Source of the DNA: Methanosarcinaceae archaeon
GTDB taxonomy: Archaea; Halobacteriota; Methanosarcinia; Methanosarcinales; Methanosarcinaceae
NCBI GenBank assembly: GCA_020793555.1
Contig: DQIO01000291.1
Location: 1-14,844 of the forward strand
Direction of reading: 5' to 3'
Length of the DNA: 14,844 bases
Positions within the stretch are counted from its first letter, which is position 1, and every line of letters begins with the position of its first letter. Positions 1 to 6,561 of this stretch are shown piece by piece. The position numbers and the translations under genes are program-made. Under the pieces are notes generated by a model, which saw only the letters and a list, made by a program, of their open reading frames with translations, was not told the DNA's origin and made no database searches.

Positions 1-117
1 CTCTTCAACCATCAAATTGACCTTGCTATTCGTTTTATCCTTCACAAGAGCAAGAGGACTTAATTTAGGATATAAATAGTTAGGGACTAAGATTTGAAAT
101 CCGTGACAAAGGCACAT
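1..117 (-). other. Possible partial minus-strand ORF running off the left edge
   Basis: On the minus strand a frame stays open from a stop near position 150 to the window edge (50 codons). An ATG is available at 117-115 and a GTG at 45-43. Neither has a ribosome binding site. A TATA-like stretch (minus-strand CTATTTATATCC, positions 79-68) lies about 30 bases ahead of the GTG, which would fit a leaderless transcript starting there. The visible residues show no motif I recognise, and the frame could be chance. It is recorded only because the ORF is cut by the edge and may belong to a divergent gene. Confidence 0.2.
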
Positions 118-228
118 GGTGCTGGTTTTGTTGGAAAAATATGGCGATTTTCAGTTATCTTTGAAACTCAAGTCATAAAAACATTCAAATAAATATGTAT
201 AATGGTTATTCATTATAAATTTTAGTAA

Positions 229-240
229 ACTATATATACA
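229..240 (+). promoter_or_regulatory. TATA box for the DUF22/zinc-ribbon unit
   Basis: ACTATATATACA resembles the archaeal box A. It ends 29 bases before the ATG at 270, so transcription would start around 256-262 with a very short leader that still includes GGTGA (261-265). A weaker TATA-like site (TATAAATA, 71-78) lies further upstream and can be read on either strand. Confidence 0.55.
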
Positions 241-269
241 AGGTTGACACTCATCTATTCGGTGATTTA

Positions 270-686
270 ATGTCCACACAAATAGTACAGGTTGTTTCCC
301 GTAAAAACGGAGAACTGAAGTCACAAAAAGTGACAGCATCGCCCTATGAGTTCACAATGGCAACCCGTGCCAAGTGGGAGATGGTAGTCTCTGATGAGGA
401 CGTGAAGATTAAAGCAGGTGAATTCAAGAAGATAAACATCAAGGAGATTCACCTTCAGCGTGATATGCTGGCAACACCATGTGCACTCTCACATCATGCT
501 ATTGCATCTGTATTAAAAGTTGGTTCAAAGGATGGAAATTCACTGATAGAGGATAACCGTGTGATCAAATATGCATATATTATTGGGCAGGAATCTGGCA
601 AGATCAAATCTGGAGACCTGCTCGCGGTTTTGAACATATTCCCAATCATGTTTACGCGGGAAGCAACGATTCCGACTGTGGTTTAA
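270..686 (+). CDS. DUF22 domain-containing protein
   Basis: This 138-residue soluble protein has no signal peptide, membrane segment or catalytic motif that I can see. Length and sequence style match the archaeal DUF22 family of methanogens as I remember it: an N-terminal strand region (residues 3-23), a conserved-looking block PYEFTMATRAKWEMVV (25-40), a run KIKAGEFKKINIKEI (46-60), and a C-terminal part ending in KIKSGDLLAVLNIFPI (111-126). The function of the family is unknown. The start is well supported by GGTGA at 261-265, four bases before the ATG, and a TATA box at 229-240. A zinc-ribbon-like gene follows after 40 bases and both end at the terminator at 1242-1276, so the two are probably co-transcribed. 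The family call is from memory and was not searched. Confidence 0.7.
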   Translation: MSTQIVQVVSRKNGELKSQKVTASPYEFTMATRAKWEMVVSDEDVKIKAGEFKKINIKEIHLQRDMLATPCALSHHAIASVLKVGSKDGNSLIEDNRVIKYAYIIGQESGKIKSGDLLAVLNIFPIMFTREATIPTVV

Positions 687-726
687 ATTGAAACCAAATA
701 ATATGATTTCTAATGGAGGTGTGAAA

Positions 727-1230
727 ATGGAAACATGTGTTATCTGCGGTCAGGAACAAGATTCCAAACTCTATGATGATTACAATATATGTACTTCTTG
801 TGCAGATATTATGGAAGATGTAATGAGTGAGTATTTTATTCATACTATATGGCATAGTGAACCAAAAGAACATAGTGGGTATCTTAATTATCTGGGCAAC
901 ACTACGAAATATATCTCTGACTACAAAAAACTCATCGAAAAATCTAGCCACCATACAAAAGATGTTAGTCGGCGGGCTGCAGAAGCAATTGAGGATAGCG
1001 ATACGCCTTCGAAGCAACGTTATTTTGAGCGTATGCAGGAAGTAATGGATTGGCTGGGGAAATCCCCTGAGTTTTATCATTACTATTTCAAAGACTATTA
1101 TGTGTGCCCCACTTGTGGGGCATCGATCTTTGAAAAATATTCAAAGAATGAAGTTGGTGATTGGTTTGTAGTATCATGTTCTGATTGTGGTACTGTAATA
1201 AAGAAGTATTTTTCACCAAAGACCGTTTGA
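727..1230 (+). CDS. Small protein with two zinc-ribbon-like cysteine sets
   Basis: Not recognised as a named family. From the ATG at 727 it has 167 residues. The first 25 hold CVIC (C4/C7) and CTSC (C22/C25), and the C terminus holds CPTC (C127/C130) and CSDC (C151/C154), so two four-cysteine metal sites bracket a helical, charged middle (about 30-115). The C-terminal set looks like a zinc ribbon. No membrane segment or enzyme motif is visible. Such proteins may bind nucleic acid or partner proteins, but that is inference. The start is chosen because GGAGGTG (715-721) lies five bases ahead of the ATG at 727; the TTG at 688 has no such site. The gene follows the DUF22 gene and ends just before a terminator, suggesting a two-gene operon. 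Confidence 0.75.
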   Translation: METCVICGQEQDSKLYDDYNICTSCADIMEDVMSEYFIHTIWHSEPKEHSGYLNYLGNTTKYISDYKKLIEKSSHHTKDVSRRAAEAIEDSDTPSKQRYFERMQEVMDWLGKSPEFYHYYFKDYYVCPTCGASIFEKYSKNEVGDWFVVSCSDCGTVIKKYFSPKTV

Positions 1231-1241
1231 TGTATTTCATG

Positions 1242-1276
1242 CACAGGTGACTCTTTGCCCTGTGTATCTTTTTTTT
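1242..1276 (+). terminator. Hairpin/T-run terminator after the zinc-ribbon gene
   Basis: A perfect six-base stem, CACAGG (1242-1247) with CCTGTG (1259-1264), has an 11-base loop. Four bases later comes a run of eight T residues (1269-1276). It lies 11 bases past the stop codon at 1228-1230. Confidence 0.7.
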
Positions 1277-1300
1277 ATTATATACAATTTATAAAAATCT

Positions 1301-1322
1301 ATCTGACTTAGTCGGATATTTT
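1301..1322 (+). terminator. Possible second small terminator hairpin
   Basis: ATCTGAC (1301-1307) pairs with GTCGGAT (1311-1317) around a three-base loop, with one G-U pair, and is followed by ATTTTT. It may back up the terminator at 1242-1276, or belong to a transcript starting from the TATA-like stretch at 1278-1297. The stem is short, so this is tentative. Confidence 0.3.
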
Positions 1323-1339
1323 TGGAAAAATTCAACTCG

Positions 1340-1624
1340 CTTTCCGCAGGTATATGAAAATTTTAAACATTTTGAATGGTATCGGTTTTGAATATCCTCT
1401 GCATATTATATTTATACTGTACATACATATGTACATGGTGAGATAACAATATTCGCCCTCTCAATGTTGGAGATATCCGTTTTAGTATACAATTTGTAAA
1501 CTTCGGTAGAAAATTGGCATATAACATTCTAAACCATTTGTGAGCATATTTTGAAAACCGTACTCATGCGGCATCATTTTTTATTAAAGAAAAAGATTCA
1601 CTTTTGGGATTTACCTGCGGAAAG
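1340..1624. repeat. 13-base inverted repeat with arms 260 bases apart
   Basis: CTTTCCGCAGGTA at 1340-1352 is repeated exactly in reverse complement at 1612-1624. Similarity continues on the outer side of both arms (TCGC, allowing a two-base gap). A weaker inner pair, CGGTTTT near 1384 and AAAACCG near 1554, has the same opposed orientation but different spacing. The arms enclose the distal TATA box and the palindrome. Possible meanings: ends of a small non-autonomous mobile element, the closing stem of a structured RNA, or two copies of a regulator site. No target-site duplication is evident. Confidence 0.5.
1405..1435 (+). promoter_or_regulatory. Distal TATA box abutting an 18-base palindrome
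   Basis: TTATATTTATA (1405-1415) resembles box A. Directly after it, TGTACAT (1418-1424) and its exact reverse complement ATGTACA (1429-1435) flank ACAT. The palindrome would lie between box A and the expected start site near 1435-1440, the usual place for an archaeal repressor site. A transcript from here would have a leader of about 360 bases before fpoA. The assignment as promoter plus operator is inference. Confidence 0.4.
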
Positions 1625-1739
1625 TGCGATTCAAGTTCATTCAATCAACCGCGAGGATTCTCTTGGATTTTTGATTTTTATCAATAATAATGCTCTTCAA
1701 TGTGTTTGATGTTGTCAAACTCTGCCGTTTAATTTGGAA

Positions 1740-1752
1740 ATAGTTATATACA
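1740..1752 (+). promoter_or_regulatory. Proximal TATA box of the fpo operon
   Basis: AGTTATATACAA fits box A and is preceded by a purine-rich BRE-like stretch (GGAAA, 1736-1740). A start site about 25 bases downstream (near 1770-1775) would give a leader of about 25 bases containing AGGTGA (1785-1790), six bases before the fpoA ATG at 1797. Confidence 0.55.
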
Positions 1753-1796
1753 AACAATCAATCAATCTATTCTTAGTATTAATTAGGTGATTCAAT

Positions 1797-2171
1797 ATGT
1801 CAATAATTGGTAGTTATATCCCGGTTGTAATATTTCTTATAGTGGCACTTGCTGTGCCACCAGTGTTGATGTTCATTGTATATCAGTTAAGTCCAAGGAG
1901 CAAGGCAGCAGATAAACTCACAACATATGAGTGTGGGTCTGTGCCGATTGGTGATGCAAAGATACAATTCAATATTGAATATTATTTATATGCAATAGCA
2001 TTTATAATATTCGATATTGAGATTCTTTTCATGTATCCGTGGGCTATGGTGTATATTGGTCATGGTATAACAGAAATAGCAGTGGTTGCAATGCTACTGT
2101 TCTTTATTGTTAGTGTAGTGATAGGAGATCTATATATGTGGAAGAAGGGGGCATTTAAATGGGTGAAATGA
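1797..2171 (+). CDS. fpoA: F420H2 dehydrogenase subunit FpoA (NuoA/ND3-like)
   Basis: First gene of the fpo operon; a small membrane-arm subunit of the F420H2:methanophenazine oxidoreductase. The 124 residues form three hydrophobic helices (about 7-30, 62-82 and 92-115). The family signature YECG (44-47) sits in the loop after helix 1. Its cysteine matches the one that marks conformational state in ND3 of mitochondrial complex I. The second signature, DIEILFMYPWA (73-83), has the conserved acidic residues of helix 2. Length is normal for NuoA-type proteins. AGGTGA at 1785-1790 supports the start. The 3' end overlaps fpoB by 13 bases, so translation of the two is probably coupled. Confidence 0.95.
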   Translation: MSIIGSYIPVVIFLIVALAVPPVLMFIVYQLSPRSKAADKLTTYECGSVPIGDAKIQFNIEYYLYAIAFIIFDIEILFMYPWAMVYIGHGITEIAVVAMLLFFIVSVVIGDLYMWKKGAFKWVK

Positions 2172-2668
2172 TTGAAAATGTGAATTTTACTACCTCAAGC
2201 GCAATTAGTGATTTTTTGAAAAAGACTCCTGCGCAGGACATTATAAATTGGGGTCGTAAAAACTCACTCTGGTTCTTGACCCAACCAATGGGATGCTGTG
2301 GTGTGGAAATGATTTCGACAGGCTGTTCGCACTATGATACGGACCGTTTTGGAATCATACCAAGGGATTCCCCAAGGCAAGCCGATGTGATCGTTATCAG
2401 TGGTTATGTGACCAAGAAATATCTTCCTGCTCTTAAGCTAGTGTGGGATCAGATGCCAGCCCCAAAATGGATTATTTGCATGGGGGACTGTTCCATTAGT
2501 GGCGGTCCATTCTATGAGTCATATAGTACTGTACAAAACATTGATGAGATATTTCCTGTAGATGTGTTTATTCCAGGATGTCCACCAAGACCTGAAGCAT
2601 TGATACAAGGTTTCATTGAACTTCAAAAGAAGATCATGGCCAAGAAAGATATTGGTACGGACTATTGA
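2159..2668 (+). CDS. fpoB: F420H2 dehydrogenase subunit FpoB (NuoB/PSST-like)
   Basis: Hydrophilic connecting subunit holding the last iron-sulfur cluster (N2 type), which hands electrons to methanophenazine at the interface with FpoD. The four ligand cysteines are visible: the tandem pair C46/C47 in MGCCGVE, C111 in MGDCSISGG, and C141 in PGCPPRPEAL. At 169 residues it is a standard NuoB core with a short N-terminal extension. The ATG at 2159 has a G-rich Shine-Dalgarno stretch (about 2145-2151) seven bases upstream. An alternative ATG at 2168 makes an ATGA overlap with the fpoA stop, but its candidate site (2161-2166) is too close. The sequence MGE at the start also recalls the Methanosarcina protein. 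Confidence 0.95.
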   Translation: MGEMIENVNFTTSSAISDFLKKTPAQDIINWGRKNSLWFLTQPMGCCGVEMISTGCSHYDTDRFGIIPRDSPRQADVIVISGYVTKKYLPALKLVWDQMPAPKWIICMGDCSISGGPFYESYSTVQNIDEIFPVDVFIPGCPPRPEALIQGFIELQKKIMAKKDIGTDY

Positions 2669-2678
2669 GGTGAAAGAG

Positions 2679-3158
2679 ATGATTGATGCAGATTATATAC
2701 TCAGCTCTTTAACTAAGACATTTCCGAATGATTTTTCGGAATCAAAGATCGAATCCGACACAAAGCTCACATCATATGTAGAGAAAGATGCGATTTTCAA
2801 TGTATGCAAGCACATGCTTGATAATCTTGAATGTAACCATCTGTCTTGCGAATGTGGTGTCGATTATCCGGATCGGAATGAACTGGAAGTCGTTTATCAT
2901 ATAGCGTCTTATGAACATCCGGTTGTTATCACTTTAAAAGTGAAATTACCAAGGGATGATCCGGAAATTGAATCAATTGTTTCAGTTTACTGGAATGCGA
3001 ACTGGTACGAACGGGAAACATATGAACTGTATGGGATTATGTACAAGAATCACCCGGATTTAAAACCGCTTCTTCTGATAGATGAGATGCTTGGTGACTG
3101 GCCACTTCGAAAAGATTATGATGGCTACCCAAATAAGACTTCCAAGAATTTAGTGTAG
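2679..3158 (+). CDS. fpoC: F420H2 dehydrogenase subunit FpoC (NuoC/30 kDa-like)
   Basis: Soluble 159-residue subunit of the connecting module, which packs on FpoD and carries no cofactor in known relatives. The family signature is clear: ERETYELYGIMYKNHPDL (111-128), followed by WPLRKDY (141-147). VDYPDRNELEVVYHI (61-75) is the other conserved block. It is a stand-alone NuoC, not a NuoCD fusion. The start is set by GAGGTGA (2667-2673), five bases before the ATG at 2679; the longer open frame back to 2616 lies inside fpoB and is not used. Cysteines at 43, 52, 57 and 59 crowd one region, which is more than I would expect in this family. Confidence 0.95.
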   Translation: MIDADYILSSLTKTFPNDFSESKIESDTKLTSYVEKDAIFNVCKHMLDNLECNHLSCECGVDYPDRNELEVVYHIASYEHPVVITLKVKLPRDDPEIESIVSVYWNANWYERETYELYGIMYKNHPDLKPLLLIDEMLGDWPLRKDYDGYPNKTSKNLV

Positions 3159-3168
3159 GTGAATAATA

Positions 3169-4293
3169 ATGGATACAAATATTGGACCATCGGAAATGTT
3201 ACTGCATCTTGGACCCCAGCATGCAATCCAGCCAGGACCATATTTATTGGATCTTCGATTGAAAGGGGAATCTGTTGTTGATGCTGAGCTTAAGATGGGA
3301 TACATTCACAAAGGAATTGAAAAGATTCTGGAAAACAAAACTTATCTTCAGGGTATTACAATAACTGACCGGATATGTTATCTGGCTGCAATGAGCAACA
3401 ACGAGGTATTTTGCGGTTGTGTTGAAAGGCTTGTTGGAATTGAGCCGCCGGAACGTTCCCAATACATAAGAGTGATCATGGAAGAACTTTCACGAATCCA
3501 GAGTCATTTATTGGGTTTGGGAGAGTTTTCGACGGATCTTGGTTTTATTACTATGTTCCTGTATATGATCAGGGAAAGAGAAGAGGTTCTTAATTTGATC
3601 GATACTGTTACAGGCTCACGTATTACCCAGACTTATTTAAGATTCGGAGGAGTTCGTGAAGACTTCCCCGAAGGTTATGAACAAAAAACCATGCTTGTTT
3701 TGAATGACCTTAAGAAGAAACTTGATCAACATGAAAATCTCTACGATACTGACAGAATATACAGGCAGCGTACAGTAGGTGTGGGCACCCTTACTAAAGA
3801 AGTGGCAACGGAACTCGGTGTTGCAGGCCCACCGCTCAGGGCAACAGGTGTGAAATTTGATGTTCGCAAGGATGACCCGTATCTTGTTTATGATGATCTT
3901 GATTTCAAGGTATGTACCCAGAAAAATGGTGATATCTTTGCACGTATAAAGGTGCGTCTGGATGAGATTCGTGAGAGTATTTACATGATAGAACAGTCAT
4001 TTGACCAGATGCCACAGGGACCATTGTTCCCGGAGGGAACACCATATGGTCGCAGAACTCCGGTTATGAGGGTGCCACCAGGTGAGGTATTTTATCGAGT
4101 AGAAGATCCAAGAGGAGAAATGGGTATGTATATGATATCAGACGGTTCAGATACACCCTACAGGGTCAAGATAAGAGGTCCGGTCTTCCCGACAATGCAA
4201 GCATTACCACCTCTGATTCTAAATACTTATATAGCGGATGTGGCTGCAATTGCAGCAAGTATGGATGGATGTACCAGCGAGGCAGACAGATGA
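3169..4293 (+). CDS. fpoD: F420H2 dehydrogenase subunit FpoD (NuoD/49 kDa-like)
   Basis: A 374-residue soluble subunit related to the large subunit of NiFe hydrogenases but without metal-binding cysteines. With FpoB it forms the pocket where methanophenazine is reduced. Family blocks include HLGPQH (13-18), MGYIHKGIEKILENKTYLQG (43-62), the RRTPVMRVPPGE region near the C terminus, and the terminal DR. Aligned by eye to Thermus Nqo4, the quinone-binding tyrosine is kept (Y71, equal to Nqo4 Y87), but the quinone-binding histidine (Nqo4 H38) is proline here (P22). This fits a lipophilic phenazine rather than a quinone as acceptor. AGGTGA (3157-3162) lies six bases before the start, ten bases after fpoC. 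Confidence 0.96.
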   Translation: MDTNIGPSEMLLHLGPQHAIQPGPYLLDLRLKGESVVDAELKMGYIHKGIEKILENKTYLQGITITDRICYLAAMSNNEVFCGCVERLVGIEPPERSQYIRVIMEELSRIQSHLLGLGEFSTDLGFITMFLYMIREREEVLNLIDTVTGSRITQTYLRFGGVREDFPEGYEQKTMLVLNDLKKKLDQHENLYDTDRIYRQRTVGVGTLTKEVATELGVAGPPLRATGVKFDVRKDDPYLVYDDLDFKVCTQKNGDIFARIKVRLDEIRESIYMIEQSFDQMPQGPLFPEGTPYGRRTPVMRVPPGEVFYRVEDPRGEMGMYMISDGSDTPYRVKIRGPVFPTMQALPPLILNTYIADVAAIAASMDGCTSEADR

Positions 4294-4303
4294 GGTGTAT
4301 AAT

Positions 4304-5347
4304 ATGAATATTGTAGATATTGTATACAATCCATGGTTTAGTGGTATAGTTGGACTTATTTTGATTGGTATTGTGTTTGTATGTGCAATACTTGCAGTCT
4401 GGCTTGAACGTAAGTTTGGAGCGGATATCCAGTCAAGGATAGGTCCAAATCGTGTTGGTGGTAGATATGGGATTTTGCAAGGGATTGCAGATGCAATCAA
4501 GTTGTTTACAAAAGAGGACCTAATCCCTGCAAAAGCTGATCGATTGTTATTTGTGATTGCTCCGATAATTGTGCTGGGATCAGGATTTATGATGATTGTC
4601 GCGATTCCATTTGGTGCGATAGTAATTGGAGATAATGTATATCCTATTGCAGCAACCCAGATGGATATCAGTATTATCTATTTAGAAGCTGTATCAGCAT
4701 TATCGGTTATTGGTATTTTTATGGCAGCATATGGTTCCAATAACAAATATTCAATGATCGCTGCTTTTAGGAATATGGCACGAATGATCGGTTATGAGGT
4801 ACCATTAGGTGTTTGTATTCTCGGTGTGGCAGTTATGGCCCAGTCGCTTGATATTGTAGAGATTGCAAAAGCGCAAAGCCCGCTGTGGTTCGTATTCTTA
4901 CAACCACTTGGTTTTGTGATATTCTTTATAGCGATACTTGCTGATATGGGACGACTTCCTTTTGATCAGAATGAAGCAGAAGAAGAACTGGTTGCAGGAT
5001 GGGGTACGGAGTACAGTGGACTGCGATGGGGACTTGGACTGTTTGGAGAATATATTCACATGGTTCTTGGTGCATGTATTATGGTACTTTTATATCTCGG
5101 AGGCTGGAACCTACCAAAATTCCTGACCGGCATCTTTGTACTTGGATCTTTAATGCCGATATTTTGGTTTGTTGGAAAGGTTATTGTGATTGTGTTAATA
5201 ATCATTATGCTTCGATGGGCATTGCCCCGTTTCAGGATTGACCAGGTTGTTGATCTTGGCTGGAAAGTACTTTTCCCGCTGTCAGTATTAAACCTGATAT
5301 GGGCAGTAGCACTCAGTTTGGCATTTGATATGTTCTTTGGAGCGTGA
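4304..5347 (+). CDS. fpoH: F420H2 dehydrogenase subunit FpoH (NuoH/ND1-like)
   Basis: A 347-residue membrane subunit with about eight helices that anchors the hydrophilic arm and lines the methanophenazine tunnel. Signatures in order: VWLERKFGADIQSRIGPNR (32-50), the charged quinone-loop region; EVPLG (165-169); GRLPFDQNEAEEELVAG (216-232), with the cluster of glutamates thought to link redox chemistry to ion movement; and LRWALPRFRIDQ (303-314). The start is the ATG at 4304, with GAGGTG at 4292-4297 six bases upstream; the frame continues upstream into fpoD but without a ribosome site. It follows fpoD by ten bases and precedes fpoI by four. Confidence 0.96.
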   Translation: MNIVDIVYNPWFSGIVGLILIGIVFVCAILAVWLERKFGADIQSRIGPNRVGGRYGILQGIADAIKLFTKEDLIPAKADRLLFVIAPIIVLGSGFMMIVAIPFGAIVIGDNVYPIAATQMDISIIYLEAVSALSVIGIFMAAYGSNNKYSMIAAFRNMARMIGYEVPLGVCILGVAVMAQSLDIVEIAKAQSPLWFVFLQPLGFVIFFIAILADMGRLPFDQNEAEEELVAGWGTEYSGLRWGLGLFGEYIHMVLGACIMVLLYLGGWNLPKFLTGIFVLGSLMPIFWFVGKVIVIVLIIIMLRWALPRFRIDQVVDLGWKVLFPLSVLNLIWAVALSLAFDMFFGA

Positions 5348-5351
5348 TTAT

Positions 5352-5738
5352 ATGGTAATTAAAAATATGATCAGGGCATTAAAAACCGTGTACACGCCAA
5401 GTGTTACTCGCTTGTATCCGGAAGTGCTTTCTGATCTCCCTGATAGGTTCAGGGGTTTACAAAAGCTTGATAAAGACAAGTGTATAGGATGTGGGATATG
5501 TGCAAATACTTGCCCTAACAATGCAATCAAGATTGTGAAAGACCGGAGATGGTTCCCTGCAATTGATATAGGTCATTGCATGTTTTGCGGACTTTGTATT
5601 GACCAGTGTCCACAGGAGGCATTGTCAAGTACAAAGATATATACAACAGAACTTGTCACATGGGATCGTCACACATTGTTGTTTACACCTGCAATGTTAG
5701 CACGTGAAGTACCATTAAGAGGGGAAGGTGAGGAATGA
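5352..5738 (+). CDS. fpoI: F420H2 dehydrogenase subunit FpoI (NuoI-like 2[4Fe-4S] ferredoxin)
   Basis: Iron-sulfur subunit that passes electrons from the input side to the FpoB cluster. In 128 residues it has two ferredoxin motifs: CIGCGICANTC (C44, C47, C50, then C54) and CMFCGLCIDQC (C76, C79, C82, then C86), each followed by proline. It therefore binds two [4Fe-4S] clusters. An amphipathic N-terminal part (1-35) probably docks to the membrane arm, as in NuoI. The ATG at 5352 lies four bases after the fpoH stop. Its ribosome site is weak (GGAG at 5339-5342), so translation may depend on that of fpoH. The stop overlaps the start of fpoJ1 as ATGA. Confidence 0.95.
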   Translation: MVIKNMIRALKTVYTPSVTRLYPEVLSDLPDRFRGLQKLDKDKCIGCGICANTCPNNAIKIVKDRRWFPAIDIGHCMFCGLCIDQCPQEALSSTKIYTTELVTWDRHTLLFTPAMLAREVPLRGEGEE

Positions 5739-6019
5739 TGGCAGTAGATATTGCAGGTATTGGAGAACTAATTATGTTTGCGTTAGTATCAACGCTGACT
5801 ATCATTTTTTCGATTCTTGTTGTTACAGCAAAAGATGTCGTGCGGGCTTCATTGTCATTGATTGTTACACTCGTTAGTGTGGCAGGAATATATGTTTTGT
5901 TGAATGCGCAGTTCATAGGAATGGTTCAGATACTCATATACGTTGGTGGAATCGGTGTATTGATCTTGTTTGCTGTGATGCTGACTACGCAGGAATTAAA
6001 AGGTGGTTCAGATGATTAA
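5735..6019 (+). CDS. fpoJ1: F420H2 dehydrogenase subunit FpoJ, N-terminal part (NuoJ/ND6 helices 1-3)
   Basis: This gene encodes the N-terminal half of a NuoJ-like membrane subunit. In 94 residues there are three hydrophobic helices (about 10-31, 37-57, 62-84). The third holds QILIYVGGIGVLILF (65-79), the conserved helix that carries the pi-bulge in complex I and links the redox arm to the proton channels. NuoJ is normally about 165-185 residues with five helices; here the rest lies in the next gene, an arrangement I recall from Methanosarcina. The ATG at 5735 overlaps the fpoI stop by four bases. A second ATG at 5738 sits at a better distance from GGTGAGG (5727-5733), so the true protein may be one residue shorter. 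Confidence 0.93.
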   Translation: MMAVDIAGIGELIMFALVSTLTIIFSILVVTAKDVVRASLSLIVTLVSVAGIYVLLNAQFIGMVQILIYVGGIGVLILFAVMLTTQELKGGSDD

Positions 6020-6260
6020 TAAAGCAATAAATGGAGCAGTGGCATTACTGTTTTTGGCAGTGGTTGCACTGGCTATTGTTACCACTACATGGATAACTGT
6101 GGATGAATTGCCTCAAAATCTGGCAGATCAGAGTAACATTGAAGCGATTGGTGTACAGATTTTCACACAATTCGTAATTCCGTTTGAAGTACTTTCACTT
6201 GTACTTTTGGGTGCACTGATTGGTGCTGTATATATAGCAAAAAGTGAGGTGGAAAAATGA
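6012..6260 (+). CDS. fpoJ2: F420H2 dehydrogenase subunit FpoJ, C-terminal part (NuoJ/ND6 helices 4-5)
   Basis: This gene encodes 82 residues with two hydrophobic helices (about 7-28 and 56-77) joined by a polar loop that ends in [17 protein letters not shown]. That loop resembles the NuoJ segment before the last helix, so this is the C-terminal half of a split NuoJ, completing fpoJ1. The ATG at 6012 overlaps the fpoJ1 stop by eight bases and has AGGTGG at 6001-6006. A GTG three codons upstream is less likely. Separate start and stop signals and good ribosome sites argue for a real two-gene split rather than a frameshift. Its stop overlaps fpoK as ATGA. Confidence 0.9.
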   Translation: MINKAINGAVALLFLAVVALAIVTTTWITVDELPQNLADQSNIEAIGVQIFTQFVIPFEVLSLVLLGALIGAVYIAKSEVEK

Positions 6261-6559
6261 TTCCTCTTACATATTACCTGATTCTATCATCGATTGTTTT
6301 TACAATCGGACTGTATGGGATCATGTCACAACGAAACGGTGTCAGGCTTCTTATGAGTGTTGAACTCATGTTAAATTCGGCGAACATCAACCTTGTGGCA
6401 TTTTCAAGTTATAATGATGATATGAGTGGGCAAGTGTTCACGTTATTTTCAATTGCATTGGCAGCAGCCGAGGCAATAATTGGATTTGCAATACTCCTGT
6501 CAATATTCAGGATGCGGGATATGATCAACATTGACGATATTAATATATTGAGGTGGTAA
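6257..6559 (+). CDS. fpoK: F420H2 dehydrogenase subunit FpoK (NuoK/ND4L-like)
   Basis: A 100-residue membrane subunit with three helices (about 4-24, 29-51, 58-83). Both membrane glutamates essential in E. coli NuoK are present at the same numbers: E36 in [13 protein letters not shown] and E72 in [12 protein letters not shown]. It forms part of the fourth ion path next to FpoJ. The length equals that of NuoK. The start overlaps the fpoJ2 stop (ATGA, 6257-6260), with GAGGTGG at 6246-6252. The gene ends two bases before fpoL. Confidence 0.96.
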   Translation: MIPLTYYLILSSIVFTIGLYGIMSQRNGVRLLMSVELMLNSANINLVAFSSYNDDMSGQVFTLFSIALAAAEAIIGFAILLSIFRMRDMINIDDINILRW

Positions 6560-6561
6560 AA

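Noticed and set aside
652..1080. Minus-strand open frame of 142 codons opposite the zinc-ribbon gene
   Set aside because: The plus-strand gene has paired CxxC motifs, a strong ribosome site and a terminator; the minus-strand frame has none of these.
4219..4500. Antisense open frame across the fpoD/fpoH junction
   Set aside because: It overlaps two conserved genes, has no promoter or ribosome site, and shows no recognisable motif.
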